Below are positions 26,971 through 36,369 of a stretch of DNA of 64,000 nucleotides, in pieces. Where the stretch lies: NCBI GenBank assembly GCA_041397725.1, contig JAWKVZ010000002.1, forward strand, positions 310,001 through 374,000, in the 5' to 3' direction. How positions within the stretch are numbered: position 1 is the stretch's first letter; every line of letters begins with the position of its first letter. Position numbers and translations under genes: made by a program. This DNA comes from JAGRKR01 sp041397725 (lineage in GTDB: Bacteria > Pseudomonadota > Alphaproteobacteria > Rhizobiales > Hyphomicrobiaceae). The notes beneath the pieces were generated by a model. That model did not search any database and had not been told where the DNA came from. It saw nothing but the letters and a program-made list of their open reading frames with translations.

Positions 26971-26992
26971 GGGCCGCCACTCGTGGCGGCCC
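26971..26992 (+). terminator. hairpin terminator after sodB
   Basis: GGGCCGCCAC and GTGGCGGCCC form a perfect 10-bp stem with a 2-base loop, 30 bases after the sodB stop. Only a weak T-stretch (CGCCGTTT) follows. Confidence 0.65.
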
Positions 26993-27147
26993 TCGCCGTT
27001 TCAGGGCGGGCGGGCCCGTCGTTTGCTTGCCTCACCCGTCGTTTGCTTGATAGAAGCTATTTCCAACTAAAAGCTGGTGCCGGTGGACATTTTGGGTAGG
27101 TCGCGAGGCTGGCGCATGCCGGGCTCGCCGGGTTGCGTGGGACCGCA

Positions 27148-28365
27148 ATGGGCTTCAAGCGGGGTGTCTGGCTGACGCTTGTCTTGGCGGTCGCGGCTCT
27201 GGCGGGCGGCTGTGCGACGGTTGACGGCCGCATGGCGGTCCCCGTCGCGTTGCAAGGCCAGGCCGAGGTGCCCGACATCGTCGGCGCGCGCTTCTGGGGC
27301 GACGAGGTTCCGAGCGACCTCGCCACAGCCTTGCGCGAGCGCATGCCCAATATCGGCAAGTTCTCCTCCCGGCCGGCCAAGAGCGGCGGACGGCCGCTAG
27401 TCAATTTCCTGGCGCTCTCCGGTGGTGGTCCCGATGGCGCTTTCGGCGCGGGCCTGCTGATCGGGCTCACCCGCAAGGGAACGCGTCCGGTGTTCGACGT
27501 CGTGACGGGCGTCAGCGCCGGGGCCATCATAGCGCCGTTTGCCTTCCTGGGGTCGCACTACGATCGCCAGCTCGAGGAGATCTGGACGCGCTACGGCACC
27601 CAGGACCTCATTCAGGCCCAGTTGCTGTCCGGGCTGCTCGGAACCGCACCGGCCGTCGCCGATACCGCACCCATGGCGCACGTCATGGCGCGCTACATCA
27701 CCCGCAAGCTTCTCGACGAGGTGGCCGCCGAATACAAGAAGGGGCGGCTCCTGCTGATCGGCACGACGAACCTCGATGCACAGCGGCCCGTCATCTGGAA
27801 CATGGGGGAGATCGCCAGCTCGCGCCATCCCGCGGCGCTTGCGCTGTTCCGCAAGGTCATCCTGGCCTCGGCCGCCATTCCCGGCGCCTTCCCTCCGGTC
27901 AAGATCCGTGTCCGTGCCGGCGGCAAGCTCTACGACGAGCTGCACGTGGATGGCGGCACGACCCGGGAGGTGTTCATCGCACCGGTGCAGTTGTCTCTGC
28001 GCGCGTTCGACAAGTTCTTTCCGCGACCGCCCATCCGGCGCATCTACGTCATCAAGAACGGCAAGCTCTCGACCGAGTACGAGCCCGTGAAGGAGCAGAC
28101 GCTCTCCATCGCCGCGCGCTCGATCGCGACACTGTTGAAGTACCAGACGGCGGGTGACCTTTTCCGCATCTATGTTTCGGCTAAGCGCGACGGGGCCGCG
28201 TTCCATCTGGCCTATGTCCCTCACACGTTCGCGATCCAGCCGAAAGAAGCCTTCGATCGCGCCTACATGCGCGCGCTTTTCAAGACGGGCTTCGAAATTG
28301 CGCAGCGACAGGACCCGTGGGCGCGGACCTTACCGGAGCTCGGCAGCCCCAGGCGCCCGAATTGA
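27148..28365 (+). CDS. patatin-like phospholipase lipoprotein
   Basis: A 405-residue predicted lipoprotein: residues 1-21 are a signal sequence ending ALAGG before Cys22. The patatin domain begins with the oxyanion loop LALSGGGPDGAFGAG near 90. The nucleophile Ser lies in VVTGVSAGAII (GxSxG), and the catalytic Asp in HVDGGTTREVF near 270. It should hydrolyse acyl chains of envelope lipids from the periplasmic side. ATG 27148 is chosen; a TTG 15 bases upstream is possible. It is the first of two patatin-type genes in a row. Confidence 0.87.
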   Translation: MGFKRGVWLTLVLAVAALAGGCATVDGRMAVPVALQGQAEVPDIVGARFWGDEVPSDLATALRERMPNIGKFSSRPAKSGGRPLVNFLALSGGGPDGAFGAGLLIGLTRKGTRPVFDVVTGVSAGAIIAPFAFLGSHYDRQLEEIWTRYGTQDLIQAQLLSGLLGTAPAVADTAPMAHVMARYITRKLLDEVAAEYKKGRLLLIGTTNLDAQRPVIWNMGEIASSRHPAALALFRKVILASAAIPGAFPPVKIRVRAGGKLYDELHVDGGTTREVFIAPVQLSLRAFDKFFPRPPIRRIYVIKNGKLSTEYEPVKEQTLSIAARSIATLLKYQTAGDLFRIYVSAKRDGAAFHLAYVPHTFAIQPKEAFDRAYMRALFKTGFEIAQRQDPWARTLPELGSPRRPN

Positions 28366-28624
28366 CCCCCTGCGGACCGGCCGTCGCTCCGCCGGCTTCA
28401 CGTCTTTACGAGCCCTGCACAATCGCTCGTGTGTCCGCGCCATTCGGCGCTATGATCCAGGCGTCCGCCCGTAGTCTGAAGACGGCTGGAAAGTGCGATG
28501 CTGCGAGGTCCCGCGCCGGCTCGAACCCGGTGCCGTGCCCCTGTCCGAGCCATCGTCTCCAGAGTGCGCGGCGATGGCTGTCGGCAATGCGAGCCTCACG
28601 GCGAGAGCGCGGGTCTGGAGCACA

Positions 28625-30463
28625 ATGAACGAGGCAGGACGCCACCGCCATCGCCTGTCCGCCGTCGAGGCGTTCCGGGAGCTCTCGGACCACGAGATCG
28701 AGGAGCTCGGCAGTCGTCTCGAGACCTTGACCGTGCCGCGTGGCGTGGATCTGGTCAAGGAGGGCGAGGCCGCCGACGCGCTCTTCATCGTCGTCTCCGG
28801 ACGCTTCGAGGTCGTCGTCTCCGGACGCCGCACGCCCGTCGCCAAGATCGGCGCCGGCAGCCCTATCGGAGAGATCGCCTTTTTCGCAGGGGGGCGGCGG
28901 ACCGCGACCGTCGTCGCCATCCGCGACAGCCTCGTGCTGAAGCTCGACCGGCACGAGTTCGAGCGACTGTGCGAGCGTCTGCCCGCGCTGTGGCGTTCGG
29001 TCATGGCGACGCTGGGCGAAAGGCTCGCCGCGACGACTGCCGGTGTGCGTCCGGCCGGCGACGGCCGTCCCAAGACGATCGCCGTCGTACAAGCCGGCAT
29101 CCGGCCGATCCCGAGCATCTTCATCGAGACCTTCCGCGAGATTTTTTCCCGGCACGGCAAGACGCTGTTCCTCGATCACGCCAGCACGTCGCGGCGGATG
29201 CCGGCGGGCATGTCGCTCGGCTCGCCCGAGACTACGCGCGCGCTGAACGAGCTGGAGAGCCGCTATGACCAGATCGTCTTCCTGGCCGACGGCGAGGTCA
29301 CGCCCTGGTCGGAAAAGGCCGTACGGCAGGCGGACCTCGTGCTGCTCGTCGGCGTGCATGCGCCGAACGGACCCGTCGACCGCTCCCTCTCCGCGATCGA
29401 GCGGTTCGTGGTCTCGCTGCATCGCCCGGAAGGCACGCGCCTCGTCCTGCTGCACGATGCGCACGGACCGATCCAAGGCACCGCCGCCTGGCTCGACAAG
29501 CGCACGGTCCACATGCACCACCACGTGGCGCTCGACCGGCGCGCCGACTATGAGCGGCTCTACCGTTTCGTGACCGGACAGGCGCTCGGCTTCGTCGCCT
29601 GCGGGGGCGGTGCGCTCTGCTCGGCGCACATCGGCGTCTACAAGGCGTTGCTGGAAGCAGGCGTGCACTTCGATATCTTCGGCGGCACGTCCGGTGGTGC
29701 GGCCATGACGGCGGCCTTCGCGCTCGGCGCCACACCGGAGGAAATCGAGGAGCGCACGCACTACATCTTCGTCGAGAACAAGGCGCTGCGCCGCTACAAC
29801 TGGCCCCGCTACAGTCTGGTCGATCACAAGGTCTTCGACGACCTCCTGGCCGCGCACTATACCGATACGACGGTCGAGGACCTCTGGCTGCCGTACTTCT
29901 CGATCTCGACCAATCTCTCGAGCTTCGCCATCCACTGCCACCGTCGCGGCCGCCTGTGGCATGCGGTGCGCGCCTCGGGCTCGATTCCGGCCCTGCTGCC
30001 GCCCTTCTACACGCCCGAGGGCGAGATGCTGGTGGATGGCAGCCTGCTCGACAACGTGCCCGTGCAGATGATGCACGAGCTCAAACTCGGTCCCAATCTC
30101 GTGGTGGCCTTCGAGGTGTCGCGTCAGCAGTTGTTCGATGTCGACTATGGCACGCTGCCGTCGCGCTTCGATCTGCTCTGGCGGATGATGAACCCCATGG
30201 CTCGCGATCGCCTGCCGGACGCACCGAGCGTTGCCACCGTGCTGATGCGCAGCCTCATGGCCAACCGTCACAGCTTCGAGCGCCACCTGCGCGATACCGA
30301 CGCGCTTCTCGTGCCTCCCATCCCCTCGACCATGGGCGTCATGGATTGGCACCTGCATTCGCGCATCGTCGAACTGGGCTACACCTACGCGCGGAGCGAG
30401 CTGCAACGCTTCCGCGCGGAAGGATGTCCGTGGCTGCAGGAACCGACCGTCGAAGCGCCCTGA
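28625..30463 (+). CDS. cyclic-nucleotide-binding patatin-like phospholipase (NTE/RssA type)
   Basis: The 612-residue protein has an N-terminal cNMP-binding domain (about 10-130; phosphate-cassette-like GAGSPIGEIAFFAGGRRTATV near 78-98). A linker domain of about 180 residues follows (QADLVLLVGVHAPNG), then a C-terminal patatin domain (from about 320) with GGGALCSAHIG, nucleophile motif GGTSGGAAM and DGSLLDNVP. This is the architecture of neuropathy-target-esterase-type lysophospholipases, likely acting on lysophospholipids under cyclic-nucleotide or conformational control. ATG 28625 has GGAG 7 bases upstream; longer in-frame starts exist. Confidence 0.87.
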   Translation: MNEAGRHRHRLSAVEAFRELSDHEIEELGSRLETLTVPRGVDLVKEGEAADALFIVVSGRFEVVVSGRRTPVAKIGAGSPIGEIAFFAGGRRTATVVAIRDSLVLKLDRHEFERLCERLPALWRSVMATLGERLAATTAGVRPAGDGRPKTIAVVQAGIRPIPSIFIETFREIFSRHGKTLFLDHASTSRRMPAGMSLGSPETTRALNELESRYDQIVFLADGEVTPWSEKAVRQADLVLLVGVHAPNGPVDRSLSAIERFVVSLHRPEGTRLVLLHDAHGPIQGTAAWLDKRTVHMHHHVALDRRADYERLYRFVTGQALGFVACGGGALCSAHIGVYKALLEAGVHFDIFGGTSGGAAMTAAFALGATPEEIEERTHYIFVENKALRRYNWPRYSLVDHKVFDDLLAAHYTDTTVEDLWLPYFSISTNLSSFAIHCHRRGRLWHAVRASGSIPALLPPFYTPEGEMLVDGSLLDNVPVQMMHELKLGPNLVVAFEVSRQQLFDVDYGTLPSRFDLLWRMMNPMARDRLPDAPSVATVLMRSLMANRHSFERHLRDTDALLVPPIPSTMGVMDWHLHSRIVELGYTYARSELQRFRAEGCPWLQEPTVEAP

Positions 30464-30494
30464 CGGCCTGCCGCCCGAGCGCTCGCGCGGCGCG

Positions 30495-31919
30495 TCAAGG
30501 CAGGGGGGCGGCGAGCCGCGGCAGCGGGCGCCAGCTTTCGATGGCGCGGCAGGCTGCGAGCACCGCCTGATCCCCTCCCACGGGGCCGACAATCTGCAGG
30601 CCGATGGGCAGGCCGTCCGCGCTCATGCCACAGGGGATGCTCGCGGCGGGCTGCTGGGTCAGGTTGAAGGGCGCGCAGAACGGCGCCCAGCCGGGCCACG
30701 AATCACCCCAGCCGCCGGTCGATGGCATGAGCGCGCCGGCCTCGAAGGCGACCAGCGGCATCGTCGGCGTCACCAGCAGGTCGTAACGGGCGTGAAAGGC
30801 CGTCATCGCCGCCGACATCTCCGTGCGGCGGAGCTGTGCGGCGACATAGGCGGAGGCTGGAATGGCCAGGCCGTGCTCCGCGCCGGCGACCAGGCCCGGA
30901 TCGGAGAGCGTCCGCATGCGCTCGCCGTGGGTGCGCAGCATCATGGCCGCGGTCGCCCACCAGATCGTCTCCCAGACGGCCACGGGATCGTCGCCGAGCG
31001 GCGGGTCTGCCTCCTCGCAGATGGCGCCCAGCTCTTCGAGTGCCGTGACCGCGCCGGCAAAGGCCGCCTCGACCTCGCGCTCGACCCGCGGGGCGAAGCC
31101 CAGGCGTGGCGATACGCCGATGCGCACGCCGCGCAACGCGTCGTCCCTCGCCCGGACGGTGGGCGATGGCATCGCCGGCCAAGCCAGCACGTCGCGCGCA
31201 TCGGGCGCGCCGATGACGGAGAGCGCCAGCTCCGCATCGGCCACGGAGCGCGCGAGCGGCCCGATATGAAAGAGCGTGCCGAGGGGCGAGGGCGGATAGC
31301 CGGGGACGCGGCCGCGCGTGGGCTTCAACCCGATGCAGCCGGAGAACGACGCCGGCACGCGAAGCGAGCCGCCGCCGTCGGTGCCGATCTGCAGGTGGCC
31401 CATGGCCAGTACCGTGGCCGCCGCGCCGCCGCCGGTCGAGCCGCCGGGCGTTCGCGCGAGATTCCATGGGTTGCGGGTGATGCCGGTGAGCGGGCTGTCG
31501 GTCACCGCCTTCCAGCCGAACTCGGGCGTCGCCGTCTTGCCGACGACGATGGCGCCGGCCGCGCGCAGCCGTGCCACGGCCGCTCCGTCAGAGGCGACAG
31601 GATCGCTCGACGTCAGGCGCGAGCCGAACCGCGCCGGCATGCCCGCGACGGGAAGGTTGTCCTTAATGCCAACGGTTACGCCGTCGAGGGGGCCGATGGG
31701 CGTGCCCTTGGCCCACCGGGCTTCCGAAGCGCGGGCCTCGGCGCGCGCCTGCTCCGGTGCAAGGTGGCAATAGGCGTTGACGGCGTCGTTGAAGCGCGCG
31801 ATCCGCGCGAGCACCGCCTCGGTTGCTTCGACCGGCGACAGCTCGCGCCGCGCGTAGAGATCGAGCAGTTCGCTCGCGGTCAGGAGCGCCGGGGCTTCGG
31901 CGGCCGGCTGGTCAGCCAT
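30495..31919 (-). CDS. amidase signature family enzyme
   Basis: The 474-residue protein carries the Ser-cisSer-Lys machinery of amidase-signature enzymes: Lys in VGIKDNLPVAG near 85, cis-Ser in GGSTGGGAAA near 160, and nucleophile Ser in GTDGGGSLRVPASFSG near 180. It resembles GatA, but no gatB or gatC is adjacent. The C-terminal half (PFCAPFNLTQQPAASIPCG) is typical of stand-alone amidases, so a catabolic amidase of unknown substrate is most likely. ATG 31919 is preferred over the GTG immediately before it. It lies 17 bases downstream of nudC and is probably co-transcribed with it. Confidence 0.88.
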   Translation of the reverse strand: MADQPAAEAPALLTASELLDLYARRELSPVEATEAVLARIARFNDAVNAYCHLAPEQARAEARASEARWAKGTPIGPLDGVTVGIKDNLPVAGMPARFGSRLTSSDPVASDGAAVARLRAAGAIVVGKTATPEFGWKAVTDSPLTGITRNPWNLARTPGGSTGGGAAATVLAMGHLQIGTDGGGSLRVPASFSGCIGLKPTRGRVPGYPPSPLGTLFHIGPLARSVADAELALSVIGAPDARDVLAWPAMPSPTVRARDDALRGVRIGVSPRLGFAPRVEREVEAAFAGAVTALEELGAICEEADPPLGDDPVAVWETIWWATAAMMLRTHGERMRTLSDPGLVAGAEHGLAIPASAYVAAQLRRTEMSAAMTAFHARYDLLVTPTMPLVAFEAGALMPSTGGWGDSWPGWAPFCAPFNLTQQPAASIPCGMSADGLPIGLQIVGPVGGDQAVLAACRAIESWRPLPRLAAPLP

Positions 31920-31936
31920 CACGCGCGCGCGCCTCC

Positions 31937-32866
31937 TCAGGTCTCACCGACGAAATGGCGGATGAGCCGGTTGGCGATGGCGTGCCGCCCGGGCACGGAG
32001 AGGCCTTCGGGATGTTGCCCCTCCAGCATGGACTTCACCTCCGCGCGCGTAAACCAGCGCGCCTCCGCGATCTCGTTCCTGTCGATCGCCAGCTCGGTCG
32101 ATTGGGCCGTGCCGATGCAGCCGATCATGAGCGAATGCGGGAAGGGCCACGGCTGGCTCGCCAGATAGCGGACGTCGCCGACCTTGACCCCGGTCTCCTC
32201 CAGCACTTCGCGCTGCACGGCGTGCTCGATGTCCTCGCCCGGCTCCACGAAGCCGGCGAGGGTCGAATAGAACTTGTCGGCATAGCGGTGCTCGTGTGCC
32301 AGCAGGCAGTTGTCGCCGTGCGCGATGAGCATGATCACGACCGGGTCCGTGCGCGGAAACCAGTTCTGGCCGCAGGCCCAGCAGCGACGACGCCAGCCGC
32401 CGTCCTTGACGACCGTCGTGCCGCCGCAGCGTCCGCAGCAGCGCGAGAGATCGTGCCAGCCGGCCAGTGAGCGCGCCTCGCCGGCAATGGCCAGTTCGTC
32501 CGGCGTCATGATGCCCTGCATGGCGAGCGATCGCAGATCGACTGCCGGACGCAGCTTCTCCATGCCGCCCTGCACGGCGCGGGCCCGGTGCTCTGTGATG
32601 GTGATGGCGAAGCGCCCGTGGCCCTCGCCGGTGAGGCCGAGGAACAGGGCGTCGGCGGTCGGCAGGCCGAGGCTGGCCAGCTCGGCGCGCGAGAACCAGC
32701 GAATGGTGGCCTGGCTGCGGTCGGCCGATGAGGTGATCACCGGCTTCAGGTCGGTCAGCACCATGAAGCGCGCGGCGGATGCGGAAAGCTGCTCCGAAAG
32801 CCAGGCCTCGTCGGCGCGTTTGACGCTGACGCGATCCAATGTCCTTTGTGTTCCCAGTGTCGGCAT
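31937..32866 (-). CDS. nudC: NAD(+)/NADH pyrophosphatase
   Basis: The 309-residue Nudix enzyme cleaves NADH to NMNH and AMP and removes NAD caps from RNA. A four-Cys zinc ribbon (RCCGRCGG...RCWACGQ) lies near 160-185. The Nudix box GFVEPGEDIEHAVQREVLEE starts near 220, and the NudC-specific SQPWPFPHSLM follows. ATG 32866 is preceded by AAAGAG; an in-frame start 39 bases upstream is less likely. It is divergent from the SRP RNA. Confidence 0.95.
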   Translation of the reverse strand: MPTLGTQRTLDRVSVKRADEAWLSEQLSASAARFMVLTDLKPVITSSADRSQATIRWFSRAELASLGLPTADALFLGLTGEGHGRFAITITEHRARAVQGGMEKLRPAVDLRSLAMQGIMTPDELAIAGEARSLAGWHDLSRCCGRCGGTTVVKDGGWRRRCWACGQNWFPRTDPVVIMLIAHGDNCLLAHEHRYADKFYSTLAGFVEPGEDIEHAVQREVLEETGVKVGDVRYLASQPWPFPHSLMIGCIGTAQSTELAIDRNEIAEARWFTRAEVKSMLEGQHPEGLSVPGRHAIANRLIRHFVGET

Positions 32867-33022
32867 GTTCTCTTTCGCCCCGTTTCTGCCGTGAGGAGAG
32901 CACAAGCCTCGCGCCTGTGCAACGCGGCGCGAGCGGTCCCGGACGACTCTTCGGCGTGCGGCATGAGGCGCGGCAGCGCATCGCGGTTGAAAAGGAGGGC
33001 GGTTTCGGCCGATAATGCCGCC

Positions 33023-33119
33023 GGGAGGTTGGCGGCGGACGAGTCCCTCGCCAACCGGGTCAGGTCCGGAAGGAAGCAGCCCTAACGAGTTCAGACGCGG
33101 GTCGCTTGTCCAGCCTCCT
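33023..33119 (+). ncRNA. ffs: signal recognition particle RNA, small bacterial type (4.5S)
   Basis: The conserved Ffh-binding core is unmistakable: GGGTCAGGTCCGGAAGGAAG begins at 33057, and CAGCCC follows. The ends pair: GGAGGTTGG at 33024-33032 with CCAGCCTCC at 33110-33118. The length is about 97 bases. A short hairpin (GCTGCCG/CGGCAGC, 33126-33147) follows without a T-tract. The position just upstream of dnaX is usual in alphaproteobacteria. Confidence 0.95.
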
Positions 33120-33256
33120 ATTCTCGCTGCCGCCGTCGTCCGGCAGCCGTTCGCAGGGCGCCGTGTGGGTGCCCCGGGGTCCAGTCCGGCGTATCATCAG
33201 TCAGGTGTCGACTGGCGTGCCGCCCCGCTTGTCGTCGGGTCACGTGTTGCGGGGCA

Positions 33257-35041
33257 ATGGTCAAATCGTCGTCGAAAAAGCCGCGAGCGACCGGCGTTCC
33301 CGAGGGGGGAAGCCAGCCCTATCTCGTGCTCGCCCGCAAATACCGTCCGCAGACCTTCGATGATCTGATCGGCCAGGCGGCGATGGTGACGACGCTGCGC
33401 AACGCCTTCGAGGCGAACCGCATCGCCCAAGCCTACATGCTGACCGGTGTGCGCGGCGTCGGCAAGACGACCACGGCCCGGATCCTCGCCCGCGCGCTGA
33501 ACTACGTCACGGCCGGACAGGCGGACGCCCGCCCGACCGTCGACATGCCGGCACTCGGTGAGCATTGCCTCGAGATCATGGAAGGCCGCCATCCCGACGT
33601 GATGGAAATGGACGCCGCCTCCAACACCGGCGTCGACAACATCCGCGAGATCATCGAGAGCGCCCGCTACAAGCCGCTCGTCGCCCGCTACAAGGTCTAC
33701 ATCATCGATGAGGTGCACATGCTCTCGAAGGGCGCCTTCAACGCCTTGTTGAAGACGCTCGAGGAGCCGCCGCCGCACGTGAAGTTCGTGTTCGCGACGA
33801 CGGAGGTGCGCAAGGTGCCGGTGACGGTTCTGTCACGGTGCCAGCGCTTCGATCTGCGTCGGGTGGAGTCGCCGGTTCTCATCGAGCATCTGGCTGCCAT
33901 CGCCGGCAAGGAGGGCACCGACGCCGAGCGCGAGGCGCTGGCGCTCATCGCGCGCGCCGCGGAAGGCTCCGTTCGGGACGGTCTGTCGCTGCTCGACCAG
34001 GCGATCGCCATGGGAGCGGGCGGCGTCACGGCCTCCGGCGTCGCAGCGATGCTCGGCCTTGCGGATCGCGGGCGCATCTTCGATCTCCTGGAGGTTTTGC
34101 TTGCGGGCAACGTGGCGCAGGCGCTCGAGTCGTTTCATGCCCTGCATCACGATGGCGCGGAGCCGATGCAGGTGCTGACCGATCTGTCGGAAGCCGTGCA
34201 CATAACGGCCCGGACCAAGGCCGTCGGCGTCGAGGCCGCAGGTGAGCTGCTGTCCAGCGACGAGCGCGAGCGTGCCGGCGCACTCGCCGGCCGTGTCTCG
34301 CAGGCGCTGCTGGCGCGGGCCTGGCAAATGCTGCTCAAGGGTCTGGAGGAGAGCGCACGGGCGCCAAACCAGCTCGCGGCCGCGGAAATGGTTCTGATCC
34401 GTCTGGCCTACACGGCCGATCTGCCGTCACCGGACGAGATCATCCGTGCGCTCGGCGGGGCGCCCGTCTCGCGTGGCGCCGCCGGTCAGTCGCGCCCCGA
34501 CGCGCCGCCGCGGCAATCGCCGCTGCTGGTGCATGACGCGCCACCGCTTGCGGGGCGCTATGCCGGTGGTGCCGCGGCGCGGGCAGCCGCGCCGGAAGCG
34601 GTTGACGCCGTGCCGCGGTCCGATGGCGCTCCCGAGGGCAAGCCCGGGTTGCCGCAATCCTTCGAGGCTGTGGCCGAGCTCGTCGCGCGTGAGAAGGACG
34701 CGCATCTTCTCTATCACCTCGAAGAGAATGTGACGCTCGTCCGCTTCGAGCCGGGCCGCATGGAAATCCACTTGCTCGAGGCTGCGCCCGCGGATCTGCC
34801 CGGCAAGCTGGCGGACAGGCTGGGCAAGTGGACGGGCTCGCGCTGGGTGGTGGCCGTTTCCAATGCCGAGGGCGCCATGCCGCTGGCTGAGCAGCGGCGC
34901 CAGCGCGAGGCGAGCGAGATCGAGGAGCTGAAGCGCCATCCTGCCGTGCAGGCGCTGCTGGCCGAGTTTCCCGAGGCCGAGATCAGGGGAATTCGTCCGA
35001 TCGACGGCGCGGCGGCCGACGACGCAACGCACGACGAGTAA
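33257..35041 (+). CDS. dnaX: DNA polymerase III subunits gamma and tau
   Basis: The 594-residue clamp-loader ATPase has Walker A GVRGVGKTTTARILARALN near 65, a DEVHMLSKGAFNALLKTLEEPP Walker B/SRC region and the ATTEVRKVPVTVLSRCQRFDLRR sensor 1 stretch. The C-terminal tau part follows a Pro/Ala-rich linker (about 405-460). The zinc-module region (VTAGQADARPTVDMPALGEHC) keeps only one of the four Cys of E. coli DnaX, as in other rhizobial proteins. I see no clear slippery A-run for a gamma form. It is followed by ybaB. Confidence 0.95.
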   Translation: MVKSSSKKPRATGVPEGGSQPYLVLARKYRPQTFDDLIGQAAMVTTLRNAFEANRIAQAYMLTGVRGVGKTTTARILARALNYVTAGQADARPTVDMPALGEHCLEIMEGRHPDVMEMDAASNTGVDNIREIIESARYKPLVARYKVYIIDEVHMLSKGAFNALLKTLEEPPPHVKFVFATTEVRKVPVTVLSRCQRFDLRRVESPVLIEHLAAIAGKEGTDAEREALALIARAAEGSVRDGLSLLDQAIAMGAGGVTASGVAAMLGLADRGRIFDLLEVLLAGNVAQALESFHALHHDGAEPMQVLTDLSEAVHITARTKAVGVEAAGELLSSDERERAGALAGRVSQALLARAWQMLLKGLEESARAPNQLAAAEMVLIRLAYTADLPSPDEIIRALGGAPVSRGAAGQSRPDAPPRQSPLLVHDAPPLAGRYAGGAAARAAAPEAVDAVPRSDGAPEGKPGLPQSFEAVAELVAREKDAHLLYHLEENVTLVRFEPGRMEIHLLEAAPADLPGKLADRLGKWTGSRWVVAVSNAEGAMPLAEQRRQREASEIEELKRHPAVQALLAEFPEAEIRGIRPIDGAAADDATHDE

Positions 35042-35155
35042 GTGATCTGAGCTCGCTGGGGCTCGCGTCTGCCGGTCCTAAGGGGCAGTGATCACGCTCT
35101 CATCCGAACAGGCCGGGCGAGCCCCCAGGCCATCGCGATCCAGAAGGATACGACC

Positions 35156-35476
35156 ATGAAGGACTTCATGAAGATGATGCGTCAGGCCCAGGAGCTGCAG
35201 GGGCGGATGCAGAAGATGCAGGCCGACCTCGAGGAGATGGAGGTCGAGGGGCAGGCGGGCGCGGGCCTCGTTACGGTGCGCCTTAACGGCAAGGGCGACG
35301 TGCGCGGCTTGCGTCTCGACAAGAGCCTCATGAACGCCGAAGAGGTGGAGATCCTCGAGGATCTCATCGTCGCCGCGTTCCAGGACGCCAAGAGCAAGGT
35401 CGAGAGCGCCATGCAGGAGAAAATGCAGGAGGTGACGGGCGGTCTGCCGTTGCCGCCCGGCATGAAGCTGTTCTAG
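35156..35476 (+). CDS. ybaB: YbaB/EbfC family nucleoid-associated protein
   Basis: The 106-residue protein has the EbfC pattern: MKDFMKMMRQAQELQGRMQKMQADLEE N-terminal helix, VRLNGKGDVRGLRLDKSLM strand region and a final helix ending VTGGLPLPPGMKLF. It forms DNA-binding dimers. The dnaX-ybaB pair is the common bacterial order, but recR, which usually follows, is absent here and an unrelated protein is found instead. Confidence 0.95.
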   Translation: MKDFMKMMRQAQELQGRMQKMQADLEEMEVEGQAGAGLVTVRLNGKGDVRGLRLDKSLMNAEEVEILEDLIVAAFQDAKSKVESAMQEKMQEVTGGLPLPPGMKLF

Positions 35477-35635
35477 GGTGAGCGCGACGCTCTCGAGGGG
35501 CTGCCGAGCGGTGCCGGCTCGAGCGATCGCAGGCGTCCTCTGAGACTTGCAGCGTCGTCAGGGCGCGATCCCGGACAGACGGGTCGAGGATGCGCGGGAC
35601 AGTGCTCAGGTCCCTGGTGGGCGGGAGGTGGTGCG

Positions 35636-36226
35636 GTGTCGCTCTATCGGAGACTTTCCGCTGCACAGAACGGTCAGGCCTTCCTCACGCTCGCACGGCG
35701 ATTCCGCCTGAGCGAGGAGCAGGCGGCGGAGGCCGTGCGGCATCTGGTCGGCCTCATCGTGCCGGATCTGCGACGCCAGCTCGCGGACCCGCAGTTGCTC
35801 ATCGCCTTCGTGTCCGATCTCGCGGCGAACGCCTACGAGCGCTACTATTACGATCCGCTGCCGCCGGGCCAATCCGAGATCCGTGAGAAGGGCCGTGCCG
35901 TGCTGCGCCTGCTCGGCAGGGATGCCGGCTATCCTCTCGGCACGTGGCGTCAGGTCTCGGAAGGGTGCGGCGCGGAAACCGCGGTGCTCATGCAGATGCT
36001 GCCGCATGTGGCGCTGCTCTGCCTCGGGGCGCTCAAGGTCGCCTCGGAGGGAGAGGTGAGGAGCGTGGCGGGGATGCACGGCGGTGCGCGGGGTGGCCGC
36101 CCGGAGGCCGATGCCTTCGCGATGCTGGCGGACCTGTTGCATGAGGCGGACCTGCCGCGCCGCCGGCGCGAGGTGGCCGGCCTGATGTCCGAAGTCCTGA
36201 CCGGGCGGGGGCCGCAGCGCGGCTGA
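35636..36226 (+). CDS. hypothetical helical protein
   Basis: A 196-residue, mostly helical soluble protein of unknown family. It begins with LYRRLSAAQNGQAFLTLARRFRLSEEQAAEAVRHLVGLI and has a hydrophobic MLPHVALLCLGALKVA near 120. The N-terminal part resembles DUF937-like proteins in helix pattern, which is weak evidence. The GTG start has GGGAGG 8 bases before it, a strong ribosome site. It occupies the place after ybaB where recR is often found, 159 bases downstream. Confidence 0.7.
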   Translation: MSLYRRLSAAQNGQAFLTLARRFRLSEEQAAEAVRHLVGLIVPDLRRQLADPQLLIAFVSDLAANAYERYYYDPLPPGQSEIREKGRAVLRLLGRDAGYPLGTWRQVSEGCGAETAVLMQMLPHVALLCLGALKVASEGEVRSVAGMHGGARGGRPEADAFAMLADLLHEADLPRRRREVAGLMSEVLTGRGPQRG

Positions 36227-36369
36227 ATGGGCGCCCGATCGAGCGAGAGCGCGCGGGGGCAGCGCGACGCCTGCCGGCGACGTGAGACTGGCAACGGGTC
36301 GCCGAATCAGGTCTGCGTCTGACATCAGAGCGTGCATGCCGCAAACGCTGGGGGAGCAGTGAGCCAAAC

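Noticed and set aside
30495..31919. The amidase as GatA of the Glu-tRNA amidotransferase
   Set aside because: No gatB or gatC lies nearby, and the C-terminal half resembles stand-alone amidases rather than GatA.
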